Of a stretch of 64,000 nucleotides of DNA, positions 22,158-30,688 are shown one piece after another; within the stretch, counting starts at the first letter, position 1, and each line of letters opens with the position of its first letter. Under the pieces are notes generated by a model. It worked only from the letters and a program-made list of their open reading frames with translations. It was not told where the DNA came from and made no database searches. Made by a program: the position numbers and the translations under genes. The DNA is from Zasmidium citrigriseum (taxonomy: Eukaryota; Ascomycota; Dothideomycetes; Mycosphaerellales; Mycosphaerellaceae): the NCBI GenBank assembly GCA_002786025.1, contig NHNW01000043.1:124001-188000 (forward strand), read 5' to 3'.

Positions 22158-22283
22158 CTCACATGATGCACAATCTTTGCTGCAAAAAACAACATGAGCG
22201 CGGTGTGGTTTTCCCAAGCATTCCCTTGAAGATGCTTGGAGTTAACCCGGGTGCATTGATGATCGGAAGAATATCTGATTAGA
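22158..22283 (+). ncRNA. Box C/D snoRNA-like, intron 22128-22366
   Basis: Paralogue of the RNA in the previous intron. C box ATGATG at 22163-22168, distal CTGA at 22275-22278. No perfect terminal stem seen. Confidence 0.4.
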
Positions 22284-22507
22284 ACATCTGATTCGAACCT
22301 CATTCATCGCTTCCGTCTTCGTGTTCATCTCGTGTGAGCACTTGCTGACGAGCAAATTCATTGCAGAAGTCCTCCGACTATTCCACCGCCGCATCGAGAC
22401 CCGTAATCCAAGAACTCCACTCCGCCTTCGGTACCGCTGGGCGCCGCTCTCATTCCCGACGCCAAAAGGATGCAAGGTACGTTCCTTTGGCTCCTCTTCC
22501 CTCCACG

Positions 22508-22610
22508 CCCAAATGATTAAAACCACGCCCGCCGAACAAACCCGCCTTCCTTTCAGGCCAAGCCTGAGGAGGTTTTGTGGTTGTCATGGTGATCCCAAAA
22601 ACTGAAGAGA
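22508..22610 (+). ncRNA. Box C/D snoRNA candidate, intron 22477-22692
   Basis: All four boxes occur in order: C (ATGATTA, 22513-22519), D' CTGA (22564-22567), C' (TGGTGA, 22587-22592) and D CTGA (22602-22605). The C box is a variant and the terminal stem is weak. Confidence 0.5.
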
Positions 22611-22811
22611 ACAAGTGATGGGAGAAATGACTTTGCACAATCCACTCACGCTTCTCCAAGGAACGAGTTGCTGACCCCTCAATCGTTTGCAGATCTCGTC
22701 CTTCGCCGCCGCGAGGTCAATGCTTCGCAACGCAAGACCAGACAAGACCTGCCATCTACGCCATGGCCAGGTACGTCCCAACCCTTTTCTTTCTTCGCTT
22801 GACGTTACTTC

Positions 22812-22883
22812 TGCAAAGATGAACAGCTTTTCCATTTCTTCATTCTGAGTACCCTGATGGATATCTTACCTGTCTGACTTGCA
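22812..22883 (+). ncRNA. Box C/D snoRNA, intron 22771-22950
   Basis: A compact 72-nt unit. Terminal stem TGCAA (22812-22816) with TTGCA (22879-22883), C box AGATGA (22817-22822), D' CTGA (22845-22848), C' TGATGG (22855-22860), D CTGA (22874-22877). Only the C box departs from consensus. Guide targets were not determined. Confidence 0.75.
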
Positions 22884-23032
22884 CATGCCCCAATCTCTCG
22901 AAGATAGCACAGCATGATAATCTTCAGACGGCCGACATGTTCCATGGCAGGTATCGATCCCATTTCCCGAAGCAGCAAACTCCAAGACCCAAGGTAAGTC
23001 AGATTCCCAGCCAGCACTACCTCTACCCGCAT

Positions 23033-23124
23033 CCCGCAATGATGAGCCTTACCGCGGAATGTACCCATTCCAAACCGACATTGTCACTACAACCACATGG
23101 AGAGAAGATACACAACTGAGCATC
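23033..23124 (+). ncRNA. Box C/D snoRNA candidate, intron 22994-23192
   Basis: Consensus C box ATGATGA at 23039-23045 and D box CTGA at 23116-23119, 70 nt apart. The terminal stem is at most two base pairs. Confidence 0.5.
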
Positions 23125-23284
23125 AACTCAACCCTCTTCTTCGCTGCTTGAGCGTTGGACAGACAGTGCTGATCTGCTTCATAGATGATAAGTTGACCAA
23201 CGGTTTATTTCCAACACGCCATGCTCCGACTCGCCTCAAGAGGCTCTCCTGGTACGCTCTGGCCTTTATTTCTCCTCTTTGCCT

Positions 23285-23331
23285 CTGCCATGATGATACA
23301 AACAAAAATCAGATACTACAGACTGAAAATG
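23285..23331 (+). ncRNA. Partial box C/D signal, intron 23252-23580
   Basis: Consensus C box ATGATGA (23290-23296) with a CTGA only 26 nt on (23323-23326), which is short. The true D box of this long intron was not found, so the extent is uncertain. Confidence 0.25.
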
Positions 23332-23697
23332 AGGATATCCAACCTGCTCCGCAGTCGGTCACCCGCGATATGATGCTGGAGTCAACCTCAGGACTTTGCT
23401 CCTTGGATGGGTTTCCCACATTCATGCCGCACGAAGAGGTAGCCACCGGGGCAGGTCTTGGGGCCGTCAGAACTTCTCGCGCACTTGATCATACCAACCA
23501 CATCTTATTCGCACTCTCATTCTTCGATTTGCTATTGCTTTCGTCTCTCGAATATTTGCTGACCAAATCCTTCTTCCCAGTGCTGGCGTCCTCGACTCCT
23601 CGAGACGACCACCGACCTCATCGCCGACAAGACTTCAAGACTGCAGCACTCAAGTCAACGCTCTCTTGGTCAGTACATCCTCCACCCTGCAACCCTC

Positions 23698-23808
23698 TGC
23701 GCAATGATGGAAAGACAAAATCTCTGCTAGAAGATGGTCTGAGTCTCAATCAGGTTGCCGTTCTGGTGACACTGATCATTGAAGAGCCCGAGGTTTCGAC
23801 TGAGCCAT
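23698..23808 (+). ncRNA. Box C/D snoRNA candidate, intron 23669-23870
   Basis: C box ATGATGG (23704-23710), D' CTGA (23739-23742), C' TGGTGA (23764-23769), D CTGA (23800-23803): all four boxes in order. The terminal stem is weak. Confidence 0.5.
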
Positions 23809-23962
23809 CCATGAATTCGCTTCTCGTATGCAACACTACTCAAGCTCAGATGGCTGACTTTTGCGTTCAGGTACATCCAGCCGACGCTCATCCACGCACT
23901 CGTTCCAACGCCAGAGAACAGACCCAAGGTATGAGATCCCTTTCAGCCACCAACACCCTTCC

Positions 23963-24057
23963 CGCACATGATGATACTCCTGCGGTATATCAGTATTCTT
24001 CCAATCGGAGCCCAACTGCTGCCGGGCCATGATTCTCATACCGCAAATCTGATCTTC
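23963..24057 (+). ncRNA. Box C/D snoRNA candidate, intron 23929-24116
   Basis: C box ATGATGA (23968-23974) and D box CTGA (24049-24052). A perfect 7-bp internal stem GCGGTAT (23982-23988) with ATACCGC (24038-24044) supports a folded RNA. Confidence 0.55.
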
Positions 24058-24276
24058 GACCTCCGCTCTCGCTGTCGTCTTTGTACTCTTTCGGGCTTCG
24101 TTGACTCGCTGCGCAGATCTCCGAGCCGAACATCGACGCTGTCACCGAACATTTTGGGGCGCCATTCGTCGACATGGCGGGCGAGCGGTGGGTCCCCAAC
24201 AAACCATGACTTCGACGATTCATCCAAAGCTAAGTCTTCCCCTTTATCCTCAACACTGCACCATTCTGCCCACCAT

Positions 24277-24409
24277 CACTGTATGATTATACAAAACCGC
24301 ACTTGGACACAGAACACACTGAAACGGGACCTTGGCGCTCTGTTCACGCCATGGGATTCCATTGATGCGAGACTTTGTCTCTTCGAAATGGTTTTCAAAT
24401 CTGACAGTG
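24277..24409 (+). ncRNA. Box C/D snoRNA, intron 24234-24474
   Basis: Terminal stem CACTG (24277-24281) with CAGTG (24405-24409). C box TATGATTA (24282-24289), D' CTGA (24319-24322), C' TGATGC (24363-24368), D CTGA (24401-24404). The stem directly abuts both boxes, as in authentic box C/D RNAs. Confidence 0.78.
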
Positions 24410-24586
24410 CCCTTCTCCGTCACCTCGCTGCCCAAGAACAGTTCCTCTGCTGACTCGTCTTCCTCTCTCTCCAGGATCGTCGATCTTTGTGCCACGCTGG
24501 TCGTATGCGGTTGGGCGGTGGGCATCTTTTCGAGCAATTTGCTTGCTCCTACGGTACGTTCTCGAGACCACACTTGCACCTTTTTC

Positions 24587-24673
24587 GACTGGATGATGAA
24601 AAACCCCGTGCACCCGCTGAGGGCTTGCCCAATGATGCGTCTCGGCGAAACTTAGTTTTCAACTCTGACAGTC
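24587..24673 (+). ncRNA. Box C/D snoRNA, intron 24554-24745
   Basis: The clearest single-copy unit, 87 nt. Terminal stem GACTG (24587-24591) with CAGTC (24669-24673), consensus C box GATGATGA (24592-24599), D' CTGA (24617-24620), C' ATGATG (24632-24637), D CTGA (24665-24668). Confidence 0.85.
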
Positions 24674-25041
24674 AAACCACCTTCGTCGCTTTTCCCCTCA
24701 AGAACAGGCAGTCTGCTGATGTCTTCTTCACTCTTCGGAGTCCAGGTCCGAACGCAATCGATCCTTGCAGAGCCGCATTTCGAAGCGGCGGGTCAGTGGT
24801 GGGTCTCCATTTTCAACGACATCTTTTCGATCGAACGAAGGAGAGTCACATTTCGAAGTGGCGGGAAAGGGCGGGTGTCCTCTTTTGGAGGAGTGCTTTT
24901 GCAGCCGTCGAAGGTACGTTTGTTGGCATGTCTCTCAACTCATGAGCTCACTGCTGACAACGTTTCCAGCGCCTTCATCCACGACGAACATCTCAACTTC
25001 GAACCAAAGTAGGCACACCTCCACCAGCAGCCCAATCCCTC

Positions 25042-25146
25042 TTTCGATGATGAGTCAAGGCACCACGGTCATCGCATCCCGCGAGGCTCTTGCAAGTCGA
25101 TCCTGCTGGCACTCTTGAGCGGAGCCAAGATCCAGAACTGAGGCTC
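25042..25146 (+). ncRNA. Box C/D snoRNA candidate, intron 25009-25246
   Basis: C box ATGATGA (25047-25053) and CTGA at 25138-25141, with an alternative CTGA at 25170-25173. No terminal stem was identified. Confidence 0.4.
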
Positions 25147-25405
25147 ATTGGCATCTTGTCCACTACATTCTGAGATTTCTCCGACTTCACACCACCACTC
25201 CTCAACACAATCTCAGAGCAAGTTCGCTGACTTGTCTTGCTCGTAGACGATCCGACCTCATCCACCTCCGATCGATCTTCATGCAGTCAACACAAGAAGG
25301 AGATGACGGCGGGTCTTTGGAAGGCAGATGCCGGTGGCAAGGGTGGCAGTAAAGAGATGGAGAAGCAGCAAGCTTGCAGGAAGGAATGGAAACTCGTACA
25401 ACACA

Positions 25406-25553
25406 TCCCAATGATGATCCAGACCCGCTCTGATGCCGATATGGTCACTCAGCGCCGACGAAAGTCGGTTGCGTTGGCCGGTGATGAGGAGCACCCATTT
25501 TCCTTCGACCGGCGAAAGCTGGGGGTTGGGCTGGGATTGTGGTCGCTGAGGGA
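25406..25553 (+). ncRNA. Tandem box C/D snoRNA, copy 1
   Basis: Terminal stem TCCC (25406-25409) with GGGA (25550-25553). C box ATGATGA (25411-25417), D box CTGA (25546-25549). Inside are two hairpins closed by GAAA tetraloops, CCGAC-GAAA-GTCGG and CCGGC-GAAA-GCTGG, and an internal TGATGA near 25482-25487. At about 148 nt it is long for a box C/D RNA. No known snoRNA was recognised. Confidence 0.72.
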
Positions 25554-25570
25554 CAGGAGATGGATCGTAC

Positions 25571-25724
25571 TCCCGATGATGAGTTTGGCCCGCCTTGATG
25601 CCATTGTGGTCATTCAGCGCCGACGAAAGTCGGTTGCGGTGGCTGGTGATGATGGGCCCCCATTGAGTTCCCTCCGACTGGCGAAAGCTAGGGGTGGGCT
25701 GGGGAATTTGTGGTCGCTGAGGGA
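25571..25724 (+). ncRNA. Tandem box C/D snoRNA, copy 2
   Basis: Terminal stem TCCC (25571-25574) with GGGA (25721-25724). C box ATGATGA (25576-25582), D box CTGA (25717-25720). The first GAAA hairpin is identical to copy 1. The second reads CTGGC-GAAA-GCTAG, so a C-G pair of copy 1 is replaced by a T-A pair: a compensatory change. The copy-1 to copy-2 step is 165 nt. Confidence 0.74.
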
Positions 25725-25755
25725 CGATTTTGGTGGATATCTGTTCGTGGTTGGA

Positions 25756-25906
25756 CCCAATGATGATACTGGCCTGCCTTGATGCCGTTGTGGTCATTCA
25801 GCGCCAGCGAAAGTCGGTTGCGGTGGCTGGCGATGATGGGCCCCCATTGAGCTCCTTCAACCGGCGAAAGCTGGGTGTCGGCAGGGGATTCTGTGGCCGC
25901 TGAGGG
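25756..25906 (+). ncRNA. Tandem box C/D snoRNA, copy 3
   Basis: Terminal CCC (25756-25758) with GGG (25904-25906). C box ATGATGA (25760-25766), D box CTGA (25900-25903). The second hairpin matches copy 1 (CCGGC-GAAA-GCTGG); the first has one mismatch (CCAGC-GAAA-GTCGG), so this copy may be slightly decayed. The step from copy 2 is 184 nt. Confidence 0.68.
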
Positions 25907-25921
25907 ACGAGATTGATGGAT

Positions 25922-26020
25922 ATGCCCAGTGATGACAAACTGGCTCACGAGACACTTACCCTCTGCTGCGGCGGAGGGCTGATGATCACGAGCAAACTGA
26001 AACCATGGTCTGAGGGCATT
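25922..26020 (+). ncRNA. Box C/D snoRNA at the end of the array
   Basis: A 99-nt unit with a perfect 6-bp terminal stem ATGCCC (25922-25927) and GGGCAT (26015-26020), C box GTGATGA (25929-25935), C' TGATGA (25981-25986) and D box CTGA (26011-26014). It lies 15 nt after copy 3 but differs in its interior, so it is a different snoRNA in the same polycistron. Confidence 0.8.
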
Positions 26021-26097
26021 TTAAAGTTCTGTGTTGATAGTCTTCGAATGCGAGTCGTAATCTCGCTGCTTGTTTGCTCTCCGCATTTTCCGTTCCC

Positions 26098-26731
26098 TCA
26101 ACATTTCCTTCGCGAGTGATATGCATCGTCTTCACAGTTTTCAGAGGCGGAGATGTAACGACGAAGACTTGGGCGCCAGCGGGAAGGATGTGCTGCAAGA
26201 TCGATTTGAAAGGCCTTGCGGCCGGCCTGCGTATGAGTATTAGACGACGCCCACAGTCACCTCCTCACCTCTCTCTCCTCCTCTCTCGCCGCCTCCACCG
26301 ACGAGCGGTCTCCTCCCAAATCCTCCTCCCTCACCAACCCACCCCGGACGGCAGCTGTGCTTGAGGCGCTTTCACCAGACTTCTCCGAAGCCGCCGGGGA
26401 TGGGCTCTTCTCCTGCGGCACCGAAAGCAGCAATGGTTGCTTTTCTTCCTCTTCCTTCCCTTCTCTCTCCTTCGCCTTCTTCCAAATCTGCTTCACCCAA
26501 GCCTTGATGGCCATCTGTCGTTGAATCTCCGTTAATTGATTGCCCTCCGAGACGTTGAAAGGACCGATGAACGTACGGGGTTGTTGGTGCGAGCAGGAGA
26601 GTGCAGCGAAAGTTGAGAGCGTGGTGGTGGTCTACTTTGCGTCAGCATGCCCTGCTTCAGGCGACTCGAATGGGCACTTACGGTCTACTTTTGGCTTGGT
26701 ATGAAGGCTCTCCTGTTGGTTTTCTTTCCAT
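26098..26731 (-). CDS. Hypothetical protein, four exons
   Basis: Proposed exons on the minus strand: 26731-26682, 26634-26577, 26514-26266 and 26226-26098, giving about 161 aa. The first two introns have good signals (GTAAGT with CTGAC and AG; GTACGT with TTAAC and ACAG). The third is only 39 bp (GTGAGG to CGCAG) and is the weak point. A 34-bp alternative shifts frame and extends the protein to 25986, which would overlap the last snoRNA. The product starts MERKPTGEPSYQ, has a Pro/Arg/Ser-rich stretch, then a basic and acidic helix (WVKQIWKKAKEREGKEEEEK). No family recognised. It is convergent with the snoRNA host. Confidence 0.4.
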
Positions 26732-27159
26732 CTGTTCAACGGTTAGCACTTTGTTGCGTCGCTTGATGCATTGGACGGATCTTGCGGTCTGAGGATTTGG
26801 TTGCGTGGTCCAAAAGACTTCACCAATGAGGGATATCAAGACGATCGTTCACACAGCGATACGCTACTGCACGGCGGCCCGCTTGCAGGGGTCTGGAGTC
26901 TTCCTTCACTCACATTGTTCTATTTGGGCCCTTTCTCCAGCAACTGTCACGTTGGCAGGATGAGGTCTCGTTCTGCCGCGAAGAAGCTGGACAAGGCCTC
27001 GTAGCCTCTGGTCGGTCAGGTTCGGAGTGAGCTGGGTTGGAAAGCATCAAAGTCTCTTGCGGTTGAATGAATCTCTTGACAACAGGAATTATCTGGAGAA
27101 AGGGCATAGTTCGGTAGACGCGAACAGCTGAGGCAGTGATGAAAGTGCCTTACGGCGCG
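26732..27159. other. Unresolved stretch, possible upstream exons
   Basis: Splice-like signals and a short open frame occur on the minus strand (MPFLQIIPVVKRF near 27107) but I could not join them to a neighbour with confidence. Confidence 0.3.
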
Positions 27160-27360
27160 TCAACCAGCTGGGAAGGATGCATGCATCCAGTTGGACTGAG
27201 AAACACGATGCTCAGCAGGCCTCCGAGATGATGGAGCATGCGAGACGGTCTGAAGCAGGCCGAAGACTGCCAATATCAGAAAACGCCGAGCTTTTTGAGG
27301 AGAAGCGAGGGCTTTGAGGCTTCCCTCTCGGGCGGCCATACCTTGCCTACGAACTTCCAT
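27160..27360 (-). CDS. Possible first exon with membrane anchor
   Basis: An ATG at 27360 opens 66 codons with one hydrophobic segment (RRFLILAVFGLLQTV) after a basic N-terminus, as in type II membrane proteins. It stops without a recognisable domain, so it may be the first exon of a gene whose other exons I cannot place, or chance. Confidence 0.22.
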   Translation of the reverse strand: MEVRRQGMAAREGSLKALASPQKARRFLILAVFGLLQTVSHAPSSRRPAEHRVSQSNWMHASFPAG

Positions 27361-27495
27361 CGAATGGTCAAGTGAGACGGAAGTTGCAGAATGCGGATAT
27401 TCGTTGTTTGAGTGACTGAGTGTTACCAGGCTGGGTCAATGCCTTCTGGGCTTTGAAATGCCCTCCTAGGATCTATTAAGAGCGTTTTTGTTGTC

Positions 27496-27906
27496 TTATT
27501 TTTGCTTAGGCTGTACTCGCAATGCAGGCCAGGAGAAGTCTTCGACCAGTGCTTCGCCGTCTCGATCTCTCATTATCGACGTTTCTTCGGCGCTCCAAAG
27601 CCCAGCGTACGATGCGTTTGAGCATGCTTCCACGTGTAACGTTCCATTCCTTGGAAGCGAAGTTCTTGATCGTTGACATCGTACAAAGATGGCCGTAGGG
27701 GGCATCGTTTTGAGGACTCCTTGTGTGATGATTGCTGAGGAAAATAACTGGACCGACGGTTGTACCAGCATCTTCGATTGCCGATTCGTGATCGTGGTAA
27801 TGACTGTTGCGGAGATCGACGTGTGTTTGCTTGTTGAAGGTGAGGGTGCGGGCTGGTCGGCATTTTCGACGCTCCGGAAGCTGTTCGTGGAGTTGAAGGT
27901 CGTCAT
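27496..27906 (-). CDS. Hypothetical protein, 136 aa
   Basis: A single open frame with an ATG at 27906 (MTTFNSTNSFRSVENADQP). The N-terminus is Ser/Thr/Pro-rich, with a mixed C-terminal half containing CQRSRTSLPRNG and EALVEDFSWPALR. No signal peptide, membrane segment or known domain. It could be a chance open frame; no splice signals were found that improve it. Confidence 0.3.
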   Translation of the reverse strand: MTTFNSTNSFRSVENADQPAPSPSTSKHTSISATVITTITNRQSKMLVQPSVQLFSSAIITQGVLKTMPPTAIFVRCQRSRTSLPRNGTLHVEACSNASYAGLWSAEETSIMRDRDGEALVEDFSWPALRVQPKQK

Positions 27907-28418
27907 GGTGCTGGCGTGCCGGAGTCTGTGGACGATCTTGCAGGTGTTCTGAGAAGATCCCGATGAGGCGCGATTCTAGGATGGTTTGTCAGAATAACAG
28001 ATGTTTTGAAGTCGCATTCAAACTAGTCTCTGCTGTCGATGCACGGCACGGCCTGCTTGGCTTCGAAGGCTTCAGTCGCACGAGTGACGAGTCATTTCTG
28101 GCGGCGCTTTGAGCCGCGAGCGTGCTGCTGCAAATGCATTGTCTTCGACGTGGGCTGCAAGAACGAGGTCCAAAAGTTGAAATGGTGATATGCTGGTGAA
28201 GGAGCGACCGGTGTTTGCGGATGTTCAAGGCAAGTTTGGCGTGGCTTCCTCGCAGTGAAGCGCAAGCCTGGCAGCACACCACGCTCATATCGCATCTGCG
28301 CAACACCAAAAAATCAAATGCAACGTCAAACAACGTTTCAAACTCTCTGGTAAGCTATGAGACCCATCCATAGGTGCAACCACACCCGTGAAGAAATATC
28401 TCAAAATGAAAGTGCAAA

Positions 28419-28507
28419 AAAAGATATCATATGGTGTGTGTCTTTGCAGACTCGAACTCGGATCGGCTGGATCTGTGATTGGAAGTTAGCGCTGAACCAT
28501 TGAGCCA
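28419..28507 (-). ncRNA. tRNA-like Pol III unit (decayed tRNA or SINE head)
   Basis: On the minus strand there is a perfect A box TGGCTCAATGG (28507-28497), then CTTCCAATC as in a Gly (TCC) anticodon loop, a B box GAGTTCGAGTCT (28459-28448) 37 nt on, and a run of seven T (about 28425-28419). The order and spacing fit a Pol III transcript. The acceptor and T stems do not pair, so it is not a working tRNA. A tRNA pseudogene or tRNA-derived SINE fits best. Confidence 0.5.
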
Positions 28508-29704
28508 CAACAGAAACCAAGTTAGTAGGTTAGTATTGAGCGCGGCGGGCGAGCAGCGAGCAGAGCAGAGCGAGCGAGATTCCTGCGAGGATGTTAGTGG
28601 ATGGCTACCTGCTGTTTACACCATATATAGGTGAAAATCCACTGCCAGCCTTTAGCCATTTCACGTATTGCTGCTTTCATCACCCTTCTGAGGCTTGAAA
28701 TTCAGCCAGCTATCCCGTCCTGCACGCCCATCCGGCACGCCCATACAGCGCTTCCGTCCACCGCCCTCATCCAGTACTTCATCGCCGGCACCGTCTACAT
28801 TGCTTCGCACTGCATCTTGCCTTGAGACTGGTGAAGCGATTCCATGATGAGTATCTATGCTCTAATCCCTACAATCTCCGAGTTGCTGACCCGTTCAAAG
28901 ATCAGATCCATCACCCATTTGATACGAAGACGCGCGCCGGTCGACCCTTCTATCGCCCCTTCCGCCAGCGTCACGCTCAGATGAACTCGCTGCCACACTT
29001 CCTCACCTCCTTTACCACCAAGTCGGCCCCTTAAGCCACCAATTCGCCTCTGCTCATCTTGTTCGCCGATATTCTCAATATCTCCGGCAAGCTGGTGGGA
29101 AATTGCCCTCCTGCATCCACGCTCAAAAACGATACTGTTGTCCACGCTTGGAGCGCCAGACGGCGATGCTCCGACGATCAAGCCGTGGCACACCGTGGTG
29201 TTCAGAAGAGGGCGAAAGATTGGACGTGGATGATGCAGGATCACCTGTCCAAGCGCAACAAGGAGGAGGAGGAGCTGCGGTGAGAGCGCAATGAGATGCA
29301 GATTCCAAGTTCTAAAGGAAGCCATTGCACAGCCCGCAAGCAATGTATGTGAGGCCAATGAACCCAGGGGGGACGGATTGAGGGTCACATTGAAATGAGT
29401 ACCTTTGAATACTTCGCGAAAGTACGCATGATGATGCAGTCAAGGCTAGTCCAAGCTGCTCGGTTTCCGTAATGATACAAGAGAAGGAGTAATAAGGGTA
29501 TCGCTGCTGATAAAGTTGGTCGAAAGGTTGGGATGCAGCGTAAGGAGGTGACTCTGCCCGTATCGTGTTTGGTACCCTCAGGCCTTGCGCTGGAACGCTC
29601 GACTGCTGTCTCTTGCTGCAAACCATTAGCTGTGCCACTCAACCACGTTGTGGAGATACGTACCCATTACTGTTCTTACGAAGAATGAAATCGATGCTTC
29701 GACC
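28508..29704. other. Intergenic, nothing firm
   Basis: Contains a GAGC/GAGCGA-rich patch (28545-28582) and open frames on both strands that lack ATG starts. A lone ATGATGA (28847) with CTGA 43 nt later resembles box C/D signals but has no terminal stem. Confidence 0.35.
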
Positions 29705-30688
29705 TCATGGGCCCGTCTGTCTTGAGATGACGACCTCAGCGCCAGCATTGGCATAGGCCCGAGTGACGACGTCCCTCGCAGAAGCTCCAACCATGAAGAT
29801 CGTTTCCTTTTCCTTGCCAGCTTGAGCCTCGATGATGTTCTGCACAAGCTGATACCGTGCTTGGTTGATCTGCCGGAGCCCTTCTTTGCCAAAGAACTCC
29901 CTCTTGTAAGAAAACCTTCGATTTGAGAAGTTTCCCAGCTGGCTCAGATTCCGCACGACCTGCTCAAGCTCTGCTCGGAGGCGTATAACACCGTTCGCTG
30001 CCGGAGGACGCCAATCACAGGCAAGTACTTGCTCGACGACGAGAACATGAAGGTGTTGGAGGGGAGTCTTCGGAAGACCTTGTGCCATTGCCAACAGGGG
30101 CAAGGCATAGCGCTGAGGGGTACCGTAAGGCTCTTGCAGTGCCAGGTTGATCGTAAGATGAATGCTCTGCATGTGGGCTTTCTTCGCTGGGCCGAACGAT
30201 CCGTTCGTCTGAGGAGTAGGCGGCGGCGGATGCGGCGCCTGCGCAGCATGGGTGGCAATTGGGGTGGGTGATGGCGGCTGTGGAATGGTGAACTGCATCT
30301 TGTAAGACGAACTTGTCAGGATCGCCTCCATAGCGGGCTGAGCGACCTGTGAGATGAAGTTGTCAAAGGCATCCGAGGAGAGAGGACCAGAAGCCAGCAG
30401 CAAGTGGTGAAGCAGGCCCATGGTGATGTCCCGTAAGTCGTCCCTAAGCCTGTCTGTTGTGAAGATGAAGTCTCCGAGTGTGATATTGAACGTCCTGTTA
30501 CGGACCCGCGAGATGGTGCGGTTGGAGAAAGAATGAATGTAGGCGACTGCGATCATTTGGGCAATCTCTGGTGGTACGCGTTGAATGCCTCGAGCAATCT
30601 CGCGAAGCTGGGCCAGGCGTGCGTTTGACGATATGGATTCGCGCTCTCTGTGACCAGAGCCTGCAACGAATTCGACCGTGAACGCCAT
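29705..30688 (-). CDS. F-box-like paralogue family protein, 327 aa
   Basis: A single exon from the ATG at 30688 (AAATGG context); upstream codons of the open frame lack an ATG. Residues about 30-60 (LREIARGIQRVPPEIAQMIAVAYI) resemble an F-box-like helix pair. A Pro-rich insert (PPSPTPIATHAAQAPHPPPP) is mid-protein. The C-terminal half (HMQSIHLTINLALQ, LPLLAMAQGLP, LQHLHVLVVE, ELEQVVRNLSQL) aligns by eye in the same order with the protein at 35507-36433, so the two are paralogues. No catalytic residues recognised. Confidence 0.72.
   Translation of the reverse strand: MAFTVEFVAGSGHRERESISSNARLAQLREIARGIQRVPPEIAQMIAVAYIHSFSNRTISRVRNRTFNITLGDFIFTTDRLRDDLRDITMGLLHHLLLASGPLSSDAFDNFISQVAQPAMEAILTSSSYKMQFTIPQPPSPTPIATHAAQAPHPPPPTPQTNGSFGPAKKAHMQSIHLTINLALQEPYGTPQRYALPLLAMAQGLPKTPLQHLHVLVVEQVLACDWRPPAANGVIRLRAELEQVVRNLSQLGNFSNRRFSYKREFFGKEGLRQINQARYQLVQNIIEAQAGKEKETIFMVGASARDVVTRAYANAGAEVVISRQTGP

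Larger units (their letters stand above)
20760..26020 (+). ncRNA. Box C/D snoRNA host gene (multi-intron)
   Basis: I find a chain of short exons separated by 180-330 bp introns, all with GT donors (mostly GTACG or GTAAG) and pyrimidine-rich AG acceptors preceded by GCTGAC-like branch sites. Exons: to 20964, 21217-21297, 21585-21820 (perhaps split), 22066-22127, 22367-22476, 22693-22770, 22951-22993, about 23193-23251, 23581-23668, 23871-23928, 24117-24233, 24475-24553, 24746-24913, 24970-25008, and from 25247. Nearly every intron carries ATGATGA or a close variant 35-48 nt after the donor, and most carry a CTGA further on: the C and D boxes of box C/D snoRNAs. Several have matching terminal stems (separate entries). 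The one intron without a convincing snoRNA (24914-24969) is 56 bp. Intronic snoRNA clusters in noncoding host genes are known in filamentous ascomycetes. Ends are not defined; the exons may be noncoding. Confidence 0.75.

Noticed and set aside
23097..24032. 311-codon plus-strand ATG ORF as a protein gene
   Set aside because: It runs through several proposed introns with strong splice sites and C/D boxes, has no recognisable domain, and the strand is stop-poor here. I prefer the snoRNA host reading.
25279..25797. 172-codon minus-strand ORF with internal repeats
   Set aside because: The repeats are the antisense of the tandem snoRNA copies. The unit steps (165 and 184 nt) break frame, while hairpins and boxes are preserved on the plus strand.
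25986..26226. Longer 3' exon for the 26.1-26.7 kb gene
   Set aside because: It needs a 34-bp intron and would overlap the 99-nt snoRNA that has a 6-bp terminal stem. The 39-bp intron option avoids both problems.
28841..28905. ATGATGA...CTGA at 28.85 kb as a snoRNA
   Set aside because: The boxes are only about 43 nt apart and there is no flanking stem, so chance is likely.
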